Under the pieces are notes generated by a model. The model searched no databases and was not told the origin of the DNA. It saw only the letters and a list, made by a program, of their open reading frames with translations. From Schaalia sp. ORNL0103 (GTDB taxonomy: Bacteria > Actinomycetota > Actinomycetes > Actinomycetales > Actinomycetaceae), in NCBI RefSeq assembly GCF_019429565.1, contig NZ_JAHXSA010000001.1, positions 992,001 to 1,056,000 on the forward strand: a stretch of DNA of 64,000 nt, read 5' to 3'. Each line of letters begins with the position of its first letter. The stretch's first letter is position 1. The translations under genes and the position numbers were made by a program. This document shows positions 1-8,300 of the stretch, one piece after another.

Positions 1-219
1 GCTCGCGCCTTCATCGGAAACCCGCAGCTGATCCTGGCCGACGAGCCGACCGCGAGCCTAGACCCGGATCGTGGCCAGGAGATCGCCCAGCTGATCTGCA
101 AGGAAGTGAAGTCCAAGAACAAGAGCGCCATCATGGTGACGCATGATCGCTCGATCCTCCCCTACGTGGACACGATCTACGAGCTCACGCACGGCACGCT
201 AACGAAGCTCGAGTCCTGA
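1..219 (+). CDS. ABC transporter ATP-binding protein, 3' end (partial)
   Basis: Only the last 72 codons lie in the window; the reading frame is open from base 1 to TGA at 217-219. The visible part holds a Walker B and D-loop (LILADEPTASLD) and the H-loop (IMVTHDR), so it is the C-terminal part of an ABC ATPase. Short spacing from the H-loop to the C-terminus and the ending YELTHGTLTKLES fit the LolD/MacB/FtsE-like class that energises MacB-type permeases. This class assignment is an inference. A strong hairpin follows 40 bases downstream, so this is the last gene of its operon. The permease would lie to the left of the window. Confidence 0.85.
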   Translation, partial: ARAFIGNPQLILADEPTASLDPDRGQEIAQLICKEVKSKNKSAIMVTHDRSILPYVDTIYELTHGTLTKLES

Positions 220-258
220 GAGCGGCGGGCGCCCCAGGCACATAGAAGCGGCGGCATC

Positions 259-298
259 GGTGGGGATCTCCTGGGCATTGCGGCAGGAGATCCGCACC
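259..298. terminator. Hairpin terminator between ABC ATPase and toxin-antitoxin pair
   Basis: GGTG-g-GGATCTCCTG at 259-273 pairs with CAGGAGATCC-g-CACC at 284-298 around a 10-base loop, and a T-rich stretch (tttgtgcaattttt) follows on the plus strand. It separates the converging ABC-ATPase and antitoxin genes and may stop transcription from both sides. Confidence 0.7.
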
Positions 299-312
299 GC
301 TTTGTGCAATTT

Positions 313-600
313 TTATGCTTTCAGCGCCAGCAGGCCGTCAGAGATGAAACGACGAACGAGTTCACTGCGAGTTTGTCCAAGTTCTCCTGCCACCTCGTCG
401 AGCTCGCGGACTAAGGATTCGGGCAGGCGTGTGCCGACCGGCATTGTGTCCTCGCCGAAGAGCTGCGGACGCCCCGGGAGGACCTTCCACGCTCCGTCAC
501 ATTCACCCGCTTCGAAGCGCTGCGCATCTGCTTCAAGATCGGCGTCGGTAACGGTGATCCCTCCCGCGAGACGATAGGTCCCCTCTTGCTTCCTGCTCAT
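313..600 (-). CDS. Ribbon-helix-helix antitoxin
   Basis: A 95-residue protein whose C-terminal 45 residues (from about residue 52, MPVGTRLPESLVRELDEVAG, to the RRFISDGLLAL end) look like a CopG/MetJ ribbon-helix-helix: a short basic beta strand, then two helices with an SELVRRFI second helix. The N-terminal half (residues 1-50) is acidic and would be the toxin-binding part. Its ATG overlaps the stop of the upstream gene (ATGA), so the two are translationally coupled, toxin first and antitoxin second, as in BrnTA-type modules. Such antitoxins usually repress their own operon, so a palindromic operator would be expected upstream of 884. A second, broken copy of this gene lies at 4957-5235. Confidence 0.75.
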   Translation of the reverse strand: MSRKQEGTYRLAGGITVTDADLEADAQRFEAGECDGAWKVLPGRPQLFGEDTMPVGTRLPESLVRELDEVAGELGQTRSELVRRFISDGLLALKA

Positions 601-884
601 TGTCCTCTCCTCTCAGGTCCAAATATTTCTGTCATCATTTTCTTTGAAGGTGGAGTCATCGCGTGATAGATGAGAATGCTACCGTCTTCCTGGAGCGCGG
701 CGAGGAGCTCTAGTAGCCTCCCATTCCTGTCGTATCCCAGCGCTGCGTACGCAGGCCAGTACGGTGAGTCCACGCGTTCGGCGCATTCGACCGCATACAC
801 CCAGGCGTGAATCGCATCTTCGTCGGTGATCTCAGGATGGCGCACACTCACTCGTGGATGCACAACAACCGGCACGTCCATCAT
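597..884 (-). CDS. Small toxin-like protein of a toxin-antitoxin pair
   Basis: A 95-residue protein encoded directly upstream of, and overlapping, the ribbon-helix-helix gene. It starts at a tandem ATG ATG preceded by GGAGGTGAGG, an excellent ribosome-binding site. The body has a beta-rich pattern (GRLLELLAALQEDGSILIYHAM, read as two strands, then a basic helix PSKKMMTEI) that resembles compact RelE/BrnT-like RNases. The family assignment is inferred from layout and secondary-structure pattern only. The conserved His in IYHAM and the following Lys pair are plausible active-site residues. A remnant of a second copy, which keeps the C-terminal end only, lies beside smc. Confidence 0.6.
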   Translation of the reverse strand: MMDVPVVVHPRVSVRHPEITDEDAIHAWVYAVECAERVDSPYWPAYAALGYDRNGRLLELLAALQEDGSILIYHAMTPPSKKMMTEIFGPERRGQ

Positions 885-1028
885 TGCCTCACCTCCCCCG
901 CGCCCATGCCAGGAATTTCGTTAACAAAATTCTAACGCTGTCCTCACGGGAACGCTGGCCAATGAAACCAATGATCGATCAAAGCCAGAAACGGCGACCA
1001 CCGCCCCGAAAGGGCACTCCCCTAATCC
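885..1028. other. Intergenic stretch with a relic of the smc 3' end
   Basis: No gene is seen. Bases 984-1028 align with 5300-5347, the sequence that runs from the decayed toxin-antitoxin copy into the last codons of smc: CACTCCCCTAATCCG here against CACTCCCCTAGTCCG there, where CTA is the reverse complement of the smc TAG stop. The ISL3-type element begins exactly after this relic at 1029. The stretch is therefore a duplicated piece of the smc-downstream region cut off by the element. Confidence 0.6.
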
Positions 1029-2464
1029 GGCTCTTCATAATTGGGGGTGTAGTTGGGGTCTGAAGCCTCCTGTTTCGAGGAGTGCTCGGGTGATGTAGTT
1101 GGTGAGGTTTCGGAATCCGACTGCGGAGCCGCGTAGGTGTTCGAGGCGGCCGTTGATGGCTTTGGTGGGGCCATTGCTGGTGTGGGGATGATTGAAGTAG
1201 GCCAGGAAGTCCCTGGCTTGGCGTTTGAGTGTCCTGCCCAGCGTCACGAGCTCGGCCAGGCCCCTCGGTACGCGTGTGGAGGTCAGTGTGTTGATTTCGG
1301 CTTGCATCAGGGCCTTACCACGGATTCTGTTGGGATCGCGGTAGGCGTCGATAATACTCTGGCAGACGCTCCAGGTGACTTCGAGGGCAACGTGGCAATC
1401 GCTGGCGAACAGGTCGAGGATCTGATGCTGCTGACACGCGGCGAGTCGGCAGGATCTGGTGTGTAACATCCTGCGGGCCTTGTACAGGGGGTCGGTGGCA
1501 CGCCCGCGCCGATGGTGAAGTTCTTGCTGAATGCGTCTGCGGCACTCATCGAGAGCATCACCGGCAAGGTGCACGACGTGAAGGGATCCATGACCGCCCT
1601 CGCGCCGGGGAGTTCTTCGGCGGCTGCGCTTTTGAAGCCGGTGAATCCATCCATCGCGACGATCTCAATATTCTCGCGCCAGGTGTTGGGCTGGGAGGCC
1701 AGCCAGGTTTTGAAGACCTGCTTGGAGCGACCCGGGACCATGTCCAAGAGTCGGGAGGGGCCGCTGCGTTCTCGGATGGGTGTCAAGTCCAAGATGACGG
1801 TGACGTATTTGTCGCCGTAGGGGGTGTGGCGCCACACGTGTTCATCCACCCCGATGACACGCACGCCATCGAACCGAGTTGGATCATTGATCAGTAGACG
1901 CTGGCCTTGACCCAGGACAGCGGTGTTGGCGGCTCTTCCAGGACACACCGAGGGCCTGGGAGATACGCGCCACCGTCACATGATGAACGACCAGCCCAGT
2001 GAGCGCCCAGCGCACCGCTGCGCGCGAGAGCTTGGCGCGCGGATCGGCCGCTTGGCTCATATCTTGACGCCACACGTGAGCACACTCCGGGCACCGGTAG
2101 CGGCGCACGCTCACATGCAAGATCGTGGGACGCCACCCGCAGGGCTCATGCGCCAAGCGCCTGACCACCGTGTCACGACAAATGCCCTGGCACCCGCAGC
2201 GTCGACACCACCGGTCCTCACCAGCAATCCGGCAAGCCGACACTGCATGGTCTGCCTCAACGCGCTGGCCCGTCACTTCCAGGCCCAGGTCATCCAGGCG
2301 CGTGAACGCGCTCAGGTCAGGGCGATCAAAGGTAGTATTGGCCATGTCGAGGTCTTTCAGATGGACGGTGTAGCAATCTCCATCATCGGAAGACCTCGAC
2401 CCCTACCCGGCCATGACACGCCCAACCCCGCCCACAACACCTACACCCTCAAATGCGAAGAACC
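1029..2464 (-). mobile_element. ISL3-type insertion sequence, decayed copy A (1,436 bp)
   Basis: It is the same length as intact copy B at 3464-4899 and clearly homologous along its whole length, in the opposite orientation. The left inverted repeat (1029-1050, GGCTCTTCATAATTGGGGGT and on) is nearly intact. The right one (2443-2464) has several changes (CTCAAATGCGAAGAACC against CTCAATTATGAAGAGCC). The 8 bases on each side (CCTAATCC and CTGAAAGA) do not match, so no target duplication remains. The transposase is frameshifted twice. It is an old, immobile copy. Confidence 0.9.
1035..2345 (-). pseudogene. ISL3-family transposase, frameshifted
   Basis: The reading frame must be followed through three pieces: N-terminal zinc-binding part 2345 to about 1940, central part about 1940 to 1585, and C-terminal part about 1580 to 1035. 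Against the intact copy there is one extra base near 1931-1938 (TGGAAGAGCCGCC for TGGAACACTGCC) and one missing base near 1579-1582 (CCCTTCACG for CCTTTCCACG). The presumed third catalytic residue has also changed, NGPTKAINGRL here for NGPTEAINGRL in the intact copy (Glu to Lys). The stop codon lies within the inverted repeat, as in copy B. It cannot make an active transposase. Confidence 0.9.
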
Positions 2465-2584
2465 CTGAAAGATGCGTATGATATCTATAAGAGTCAGCCG
2501 GCTATGCTAGCTGGCACTCCTCCAGTATTGAAGGCTGGGGAAGCATTGGATGGTTCTCATAAGATAGCTGCAGGGAAACATTAA
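2465..2584 (+). pseudogene. 3' fragment of an unknown gene truncated by the ISL3-type element
   Basis: Reading frame 3 is open from the edge of the insertion sequence through to TAA at 2582-2584, giving 39 residues that begin LKDAYDIYKSQPAMLAG and end HKIAAGKH. Base use is markedly AT-richer than the surroundings. The stop codon overlaps the ATG of the next gene (TAATG), which is how a coupled downstream gene is normally arranged, so this looks like the tail of a real gene whose 5' part was lost when the element inserted. The family is not recognised. A toxin C-terminus followed by its immunity gene would fit the arrangement, but that is only an inference. Confidence 0.5.
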
Positions 2585-3270
2585 TGAGCGCTGTTGAAGA
2601 CGGACTCCTCGGAGGGCTTATCGTCGCCCTGATACCGGGCTACCGTATTAAGCTCGGCAAGCCCACGCTGAATAAGAGGCAGAAAAGACCCATCCTGGCA
2701 TATATCTTTTTCTGGCTTGTAACTATCCTCGGGTTTGTTGGTGCACCGCTTATTTGGCTATCTCTTGGTCGGTGGGATGCCCAACCAGGAACAGAAAATT
2801 TCACCGTTGCGATTTCGGGCCTTATTTTTAGCATCGTGTCTCTTGGTCTGCTGGGTGCTATTCCCCTGAATCACTGCTACGCCTTCTACCTCGAACTGCG
2901 TGAGGATTGCGTGCGGTGGCGTAATTGGCGGTGGAAAGAACGCACCTTCACCTACCCCTCCATCACGTTTGCCCACGTGGAGAACAACGGCAAGAACGGG
3001 TTCTTGCGTATTGGTAGCACTGAGATGGGTAAGCGCACCTGCAGCTTTGACCCGTACCAGTTTGATGCGACGATCCTGATGGCCCAGGTGCTGTACCGTG
3101 ATGATCACGGGCGTTGGGCTGAGGAGGACGGCCTGGATGTGATGAGCGTGGTGGGGATGTATGGCTCTTCGCAAGATATTTATGCCCAGTTTTATGACTT
3201 GTGCGATACGAAGTATGTTGTTGGGCAGACGAAGAGTGAGCGTCAGGTGCGTCGAGGCAAAGTACAGTAA
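2584..3270 (+). CDS. Two-TM membrane protein of unknown function, candidate immunity protein
   Basis: A 228-residue protein with a basic segment (KLGKPTLNKRQKRP) followed by two hydrophobic helices at about residues 37-60 and 73-97, then a soluble region of about 130 residues with a beta-rich start (DCVRWRNWRWKERTFTY, then ITFAHVENNG) that recalls the small PH-like domains on bacterial membrane proteins. The start is supported by AGGGAAA upstream and by the overlap with the stop of the truncated upstream frame. The gene is AT-richer than the chromosome and sits between insertion-sequence ends on both sides. It is not recognised by name. An immunity or accessory role beside a lost toxin is possible but unproven. 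Confidence 0.6.
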   Translation: MSAVEDGLLGGLIVALIPGYRIKLGKPTLNKRQKRPILAYIFFWLVTILGFVGAPLIWLSLGRWDAQPGTENFTVAISGLIFSIVSLGLLGAIPLNHCYAFYLELREDCVRWRNWRWKERTFTYPSITFAHVENNGKNGFLRIGSTEMGKRTCSFDPYQFDATILMAQVLYRDDHGRWAEEDGLDVMSVVGMYGSSQDIYAQFYDLCDTKYVVGQTKSERQVRRGKVQ

Positions 3271-3317
3271 GTCTTCCGAGGACTGAGACTAAAAATAAAA
3301 GCCCCTGGGCTGAGATG

Positions 3318-3425
3318 AACTACACCCTCAATTATGAAGAACCCGTAAAGTCCAAGACAACGGTGACGCACTTATCGCCATAAGGAGTCAAACGCCGCAC
3401 ATGCTTATCCACACTGATAACACTG
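3318..3425. mobile_element. Two joined fragments of further ISL3-type copies
   Basis: Bases 3318-3344 are an ISL3-type terminal repeat in the orientation of a transposase-3' end (AACTACACCCTCAATTATGA then AGAACCC). Directly after it, 3345-3425 matches an internal piece of the transposase read on the minus strand: the codons for the VDEHVWRHTPYGDKYVTV region can be followed with many changes (VDKHVRRLTPYGDKCVTV). The two pieces have opposite orientation, so they come from at least one further element broken by deletion or inversion. They are more diverged than copies A and B. Confidence 0.7.
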
Positions 3426-3455
3426 CCGACTTCTAGCGGCCATGCGGATCCTGTA

Positions 3456-3463
3456 GGATAAGA
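3456..3463. repeat. Left 8-bp target-site duplication of ISL3-type copy B
   Basis: GGATAAGA lies directly before the left inverted repeat and is repeated exactly at 4900-4907, directly after the right inverted repeat. An 8-bp direct repeat is the known signature of ISL3-family insertion. Confidence 0.95.
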
Positions 3464-3582
3464 GGCTCTTCATAATTGAGGGTGTGGGGGTGGTATGCGG
3501 GGTTGGGCGTGTCGTGGCCGGGTAGAGGTCGAGGTCTTCCGATGATGGGGGTTGCGACACCGTCCATCTGAAAGACCTCGAC

Positions 3583-4893
3583 ATGTCCAATGCTACCTTT
3601 GATCGCCCTGATCTGAGCGCCTTCACGGGCCTGGATGACCTAGGACTGGAAGTGATGGGTCAACGTGTAGGAGACGATCGGACCGTCTTGGCCTGCAAGG
3701 TAGTGGGTGAGGATCGGTGGTGCCGACAGTGTGGGGGTGAGGGCGTCGTACGTGACACGGTGGTCAGGCGCTTGGCTCACGTACCCTACGGGTGGCACCC
3801 CACCATGTTGCACGTGAGCGTGCGCCGCTACCGCTGCCCAGAGTGTGCTCACGTGTGGCGTCAAAACATGAGTGCAGCGGCCGACCCGCGTGCGAAGCTC
3901 TCGCGTGCGGCGGTGCGCTGGGCGCTGGTGGGCCTGGTGGTCCATCATCTGACGGTGGCGCGCGTCGCCGACGTATTGGCCGTGTCGTGGAACACTGCCA
4001 ATACCGCGATCTTAGGTGAAGGCCAGCGCATGCTCATCGATGATCCTGATCGTTTCGAGGGGGTGCGTGTCATTGGCGTGGATGAACACGTGTGGCGACA
4101 CACCCCATACGGGGACAAATACGTCACCGTCATCTTGGACTTGACTCCTATACGTGACCGTCGTGGTCCCTCCCGGCTCCTGGATATGATTCCGGGCCGA
4201 TCCAAGCGGGTTTTCAAAACCTGGCTGGCCTCCCAGCCCGACACCTGGCGCGAGCGCATTGAGATCGTCGCGATGGATGGATTCACCGGCTTTAAGAGCG
4301 CCGCCGCCGAAGAGCTCCCAGACGCGAGGGCGGTCATGGATCCTTTCCACGTTGTGCGCCTGGCCGGTGATGCTCTCGATGAGTGCCGCAGGCGCATTCA
4401 GCAAGAACTTCACCATCGGCGCGGGCGGGCCACGGATCCCCTGTACAAGGCTCGCAGGATGTTACACACCAGATCTTGCCTGCTCACCCCACGCCAGCAA
4501 CACCAGCTAGCCGATCTGTTCGCCAGCGATTGCCACGTCGCACTCGAAGTCACCTGGAGCGTCTACCAGAACATCATCGACAGCTACCGCGATCCCCACA
4601 AAATCCGCGGCAAGGCCCTAATGCAAGCCGAAATCAACACACTGACCTCCACGCGCGTACCCAGGGGCCTGACCGAGCTCATCACGCTGGGCAGAACGCT
4701 CAAACGCAGAGCCGGAGACATCTTGGCTTACTTCGATCATCCCCACACCAGCAACGGTCCTACCGAAGCCATCAACGGCCGCCTCGAACACCTACGCGGA
4801 TCCGCACTCGGATTCCGAAACCTCAACCACTACATCACCCGAGCACTCCTCGAAACCGGAGGATTCAGACCCCAACTACACCCTCAATTATGA
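3583..4893 (+). CDS. ISL3-family transposase
   Basis: A full-length 436-residue DDE transposase. The N-terminus carries a zinc-binding region (C47-x2-C50 and C85-x2-C88 with ECAHVW), followed by a helix-turn-helix-like part (about 105-140). The catalytic core has D167 (VIGVDEHVWRH), D232 (IVAMDGFTGF) and E395 (NGPTEAINGRLEHLRG), the usual ISL3 spacing. It catalyses cut-and-paste movement of the surrounding element and acts on its 22-bp ends. The start ATG follows about 120 bases of element leader, and the same start is preserved in copy A. The TGA stop is formed by the right terminal repeat itself. No frameshift is seen. Confidence 0.97.
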   Translation: MSNATFDRPDLSAFTGLDDLGLEVMGQRVGDDRTVLACKVVGEDRWCRQCGGEGVVRDTVVRRLAHVPYGWHPTMLHVSVRRYRCPECAHVWRQNMSAAADPRAKLSRAAVRWALVGLVVHHLTVARVADVLAVSWNTANTAILGEGQRMLIDDPDRFEGVRVIGVDEHVWRHTPYGDKYVTVILDLTPIRDRRGPSRLLDMIPGRSKRVFKTWLASQPDTWRERIEIVAMDGFTGFKSAAAEELPDARAVMDPFHVVRLAGDALDECRRRIQQELHHRRGRATDPLYKARRMLHTRSCLLTPRQQHQLADLFASDCHVALEVTWSVYQNIIDSYRDPHKIRGKALMQAEINTLTSTRVPRGLTELITLGRTLKRRAGDILAYFDHPHTSNGPTEAINGRLEHLRGSALGFRNLNHYITRALLETGGFRPQLHPQL

Positions 4894-4899
4894 AGAGCC
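4878..4899. repeat. Right terminal inverted repeat of ISL3-type copy B
   Basis: It is the exact reverse complement of 3464-3485. It contains the last codons and stop of the transposase gene. The similarity continues imperfectly inward (GTAGTTGGGG against GTGGGGGTGG). Confidence 0.95.
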
Positions 4900-4907
4900 G
4901 GATAAGA
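4900..4907. repeat. Right 8-bp target-site duplication of ISL3-type copy B
   Basis: GGATAAGA, identical to 3456-3463 and directly abutting the right inverted repeat. Joining the two flanks restores the pre-insertion sequence CCTGTA-GGATAAGA-AGCGTCTG. Confidence 0.95.
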
Positions 4908-4937
4908 AGCGTCTGTAACCGCACAGTGGCAGACGCT
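4908..4937 (-). terminator. Hairpin behind the decayed antitoxin copy
   Basis: AGCGTCTG at 4908-4915 pairs with CAGACGCT at 4930-4937. On the minus strand it lies 20 bases after the antitoxin relic and is followed by TCTTATC, where copy B inserted. It is probably the old terminator of the toxin-antitoxin copy. Confidence 0.4.
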
Positions 4938-4956
4938 CTTCCTCAACCTAACGGAT

Positions 4957-5235
4957 TCAGCACATCAAGCCCTCAGAAATGAAACGACGAACGAGCTCAC
5001 TGCGCGTTTGTCGGAGTTCCCCTGCCGCCTCGTCGAGCTCTCGAACTAAGGATTCGAGTAGGCGCGTGCCGACCGGCATTTATTCCTCACCGACAAGCGT
5101 CCGGCGCTCCGGGATGACCTTCCACGCTCCGTCATATTCGCCCGCTTCGAAGCGCTGCGCATCTGCCTCAAGATCGGCGTCGGTAACGGTGATTCCTCCC
5201 GCAAGACGATAGGTTTCTTCTGGCTTCTTGCTCAT
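4957..5235 (-). pseudogene. Decayed second copy of the ribbon-helix-helix antitoxin
   Basis: Read from ATG at 5235, the frame follows the intact antitoxin of 313-600 closely (MSKKPEETYRLAGG here, MSRKQEGTYRLAGG there) but meets TAA at 5080-5082 where the intact copy has a Thr codon. The frame then continues to TGA at 4957-4959. The codon after the early stop is ATG, so a short protein of about 40 residues made of just the ribbon-helix-helix could be re-initiated there (MPVGTRLLESLVRELDEAAG to ISEGLMC). Without a promoter or toxin gene upstream it is most likely dead, but a free DNA-binding fragment is possible. Confidence 0.8.
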
Positions 5236-5315
5236 TGCCTTCTCCTCTCAGGTCCAAAAATCTCTGTCATCATTTTCTGTGAAGGTGCGGCCATCACGAC
5301 CAGAAGTAACGGCTC
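5232..5315 (-). pseudogene. 3' relic of the second toxin copy
   Basis: Only the last roughly 26 codons are recognisable (VMAAPSQKMMTEIFGPERRRQ, against AMTPPSKKMMTEIFGPERRGQ in the intact toxin), and the ATGA overlap with the antitoxin relic is kept. Further upstream the sequence jumps to material matching 984-1028, so about 300 bases with the toxin's 5' part and promoter were deleted. Confidence 0.75.
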
Positions 5316-5339
5316 CATCAGCGCGAGAAGGCCACTCCC

Positions 5340-8300
5340 CTAGTCCGCCAAGCGCTGGGACACCACCGTCGTGACGCCGTCGCGCATCGTGACGCCGTAG
5401 AGGGCGTCCGCGATCTCCATCGTGCGCTTCTGGTGGGTGATGACGATCAGCTGCGAGGTTTCCTGCAGCTCCTTGAAGATGGCGAGCAGGCGCGTCAGGT
5501 TCATGTCGTCCAGGGCGGCCTCGACCTCGTCCATGACGTAGAACGGGGACGGGCGTGCCTTGAAGATCGCGACCAGGAATGCGATCGCGGCCAGGGAACG
5601 CTCGCCGCCCGACAGCAGCGACAGGCGCTTCACCTTCTTGCCCGCGGGCCGAGCTTCGATCTCGATGCCGGTCGAGAGCATGTCGTCCGGGTCGGTGAGC
5701 ACCAGGTCGCCCTGGCCGCCTGGGAAGAGCACGCCGAACACGTGCTCGAACTGCTCGCGCGTCTCGGCGAACGCCGACGCGAAGGCCTCCTCCACCAGGC
5801 GATCCACGTCCTGCACGATGCGCAGCAGATCCGCCTTCGACGCCTTGAGGTCTTGGACCTGATCCACTAAGAACTTGTGCCGCGAGGCCAGCGCCTCGTG
5901 CTCCTCGAGCGCCAGCGGGTTGACGCGCCCCAGCTTCTCCAGGTCCTTCAGCGCCTTGGCGAGCGCGCGTTCCTGCTCGGCGCGCACGTACGCGCTCGGC
6001 TCGGCGGCCGCGGCCTTCTCGACCTGATCGGGGTCGATCGGCAGCATCGGCACCAGCATCTGCGGCCCGAACTCGGCGAGCAGCTGCTCGGGCTCGAGGG
6101 ACAGCTCCTCCAGGGCGCGCCGCTGCAGGTCCTCGACGCGCAGGCGCGTCTGCTCTGCGGCGATCTGCCCCTGGTGGGCCGAGGCCGTGGCCTCCGACAG
6201 CTCGGCGCTCAGCCGATCCAGGGCGCGGCGGGCGTCCGACACCTCCTGGGAGACCTGGGAGCGCCGCTCGCTCAGGCGGTCGCGCTCGGCGGTGGACTGA
6301 GCCAGGGCTCGCTCGGCGGCCTCGAGGGCGACGCGGGCGGCCGCCTCCACGTCCGAGGCCGTGGCAAGCTCCGTCTTTCGCGCGGCCTCGCGCCGGGCGT
6401 AGCGGGCGCGCTCCTCGCGCTCAGCGGCGGCGGCCTGGCGCAGGGAGCGGGCACGGGAGGCGGCGCGCCGCGATTGCTCTTCGAGGGCTCGCAGTGATAG
6501 GCGCGCCTCGTTTTCGGCCTCGCGGGCCTCGCGCGCGGCGCGGGAGGCTGCATCCGCGCGGGCCTGGGCATCTTCGAGGGACTCGGGCGGGCCGACGGTG
6601 TCGGCGCCGTCGAGGCGTGCGCGTGCGGCCACGTCCTGCTCGCGGGCCCACGTCACCTGTTCGTCGGCTCGGCGGGCCACGTCGTGGGCGCGCTCGGCCT
6701 CGGCTCGGGCGGCCTGCGCTGCCGACTGGGCGCGGGCCAGTTCCTGGGCTTCCTTAGCGCGCTGCGCGTCTTCCTCACGCAGGGCCTTCAGGGCATCGTT
6801 TGCCTCGCGGATGCACCGGTCCAGGTGGGCGTTTGCCTCGCTGAGTTGCTCTGACACCTCGGCCATGCGGGCACCGGCGGACTCTGCCTGCGCGCACGCC
6901 TCCTCGTAGTCTGCGCGCACGGAGAGCACGGAGGAGGCCTGGCGGCCACCCTCCACTGACCAAGAGCGCAGCACGTCGCCGCCCGACGTGACGACGGCGC
7001 GCACGCCGGGCACATCCAGCACGTCAGCGGCGACCTCGAGGGAGCAGGCAACGACCCCGTCCAGCAGCGACGCGAGGGGCGCGGCGGCCCCCTCGCAGGT
7101 GACGACGTCGGACAGCCACGTCGCGCCCTTGGGCAGATCGGCGCGGATGGCCCCGCTGGTCCCATCCACGGCACCGTCAGAAGGACCGGAAGAATCAGAT
7201 GACACGACCAACCGCAGCGAGCGCCCGGCGGCGCGCGCGGCGTCCAGCTCGCCCAGGCCTCGGGCCAGGGAGTCGACGACGACGGCGTCGGCGAAGGGGG
7301 CCAGCGCGGCGGCGACGGCATCCTCGAAACCGGGGGTGACGTGCAGGAGGGGCGCGACCTGGCCGAGCACTCCCGGTCGTCCCAGCAGCTCGGCGGTGCC
7401 GTCCTCGGGGGCGAGTAGCTGCTCGAGGGCATCGCGACGCGCCTCCCAGCGCGCACGGTCAGCGCGGGCCTCGCGTTCGACGCCGAGCAGCTCGTCCACG
7501 CGGGCGCGTGCGGTGTCGCGGCGGGCGGAGGCCTCGGCGTGTGCGCGGGCCGCTCCCCCGCTGGCTTCGTCCTCGGGCGAGGCTCCCTCAGCGACGGAAG
7601 CGTCCCCGGAGCTCACAGACGACGCGGGCACGGCTTTCTCGGCGGCCTCGGCGCGCTCCTGAGCCGCACGGTAGGCGCCCCAGGCTCGGTCGGCCTCGGC
7701 GATCGCGGCCTCCAAGCGAGACGCGGCCGTGGAGGCGTCGCCCGTCAGGCGCGCGACCTTCTCGCGGTGGTCGGCGATGACGCGGTTGACGCGGGCCAGC
7801 TCGCGGGATGCGGAATCGTCGGCGTCTTCCGCGGCCTCGCGCACGCGAGTCGCGGACGTCAGCGCAGAGCGCGCGGCTTCGACCTGGCCGGCCAGGGCTG
7901 CGTCCTCGGCGCCGGCGACGCGGGCACGCTCGTCGAGCACGTCGGGATCCTCGCCGCCCGGGGGCAGCTCGGGGGTCGCCCGCAGCGAGACCTTCTGGGT
8001 CGCGGCCATGAGCGTGCCGCGCAGGCGCTCGGTGATTGTGGTCAGCGACTGCCAGTCGGAGGAGGCCTGATCGAGCGCCGGTGAGGATGCCCGTTCGGCT
8101 TCCTCCAGCCGTGACAACTCGGCGCGCGCGGCGGCTATCTGCTCCTCGAGCGAGGCCCGGCGTGCGGCGGCCGACTCGTCCGATGCCTCGAGCACGGACA
8201 GCTTCGACAGAGCCGATGCGAGGTCGTCGGCAAGCAGGCGGGCCTTCGCGTCGCGCACGCGCGCCTGAATGAGGGACGCGCGACGAGCAACCCGCGCCTG

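Larger units (their letters stand above)
3464..4899 (+). mobile_element. ISL3-type insertion sequence, intact copy B (1,436 bp)
   Basis: Perfect 22-bp terminal inverted repeats lie at 3464-3485 and 4878-4899, and a perfect 8-bp direct repeat GGATAAGA flanks the element. It carries one intact transposase gene on the plus strand whose stop codon is inside the right inverted repeat. All parts needed for transposition are present, and the target duplication has not decayed, so insertion is recent compared with copy A. Confidence 0.96.

Noticed and set aside
1029-4899. A composite transposon formed by the two ISL3-type copies
   Set aside because: Only copy B has a target duplication, and it is its own; the outer end of copy A has no matching repeat. 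The copies inserted independently.
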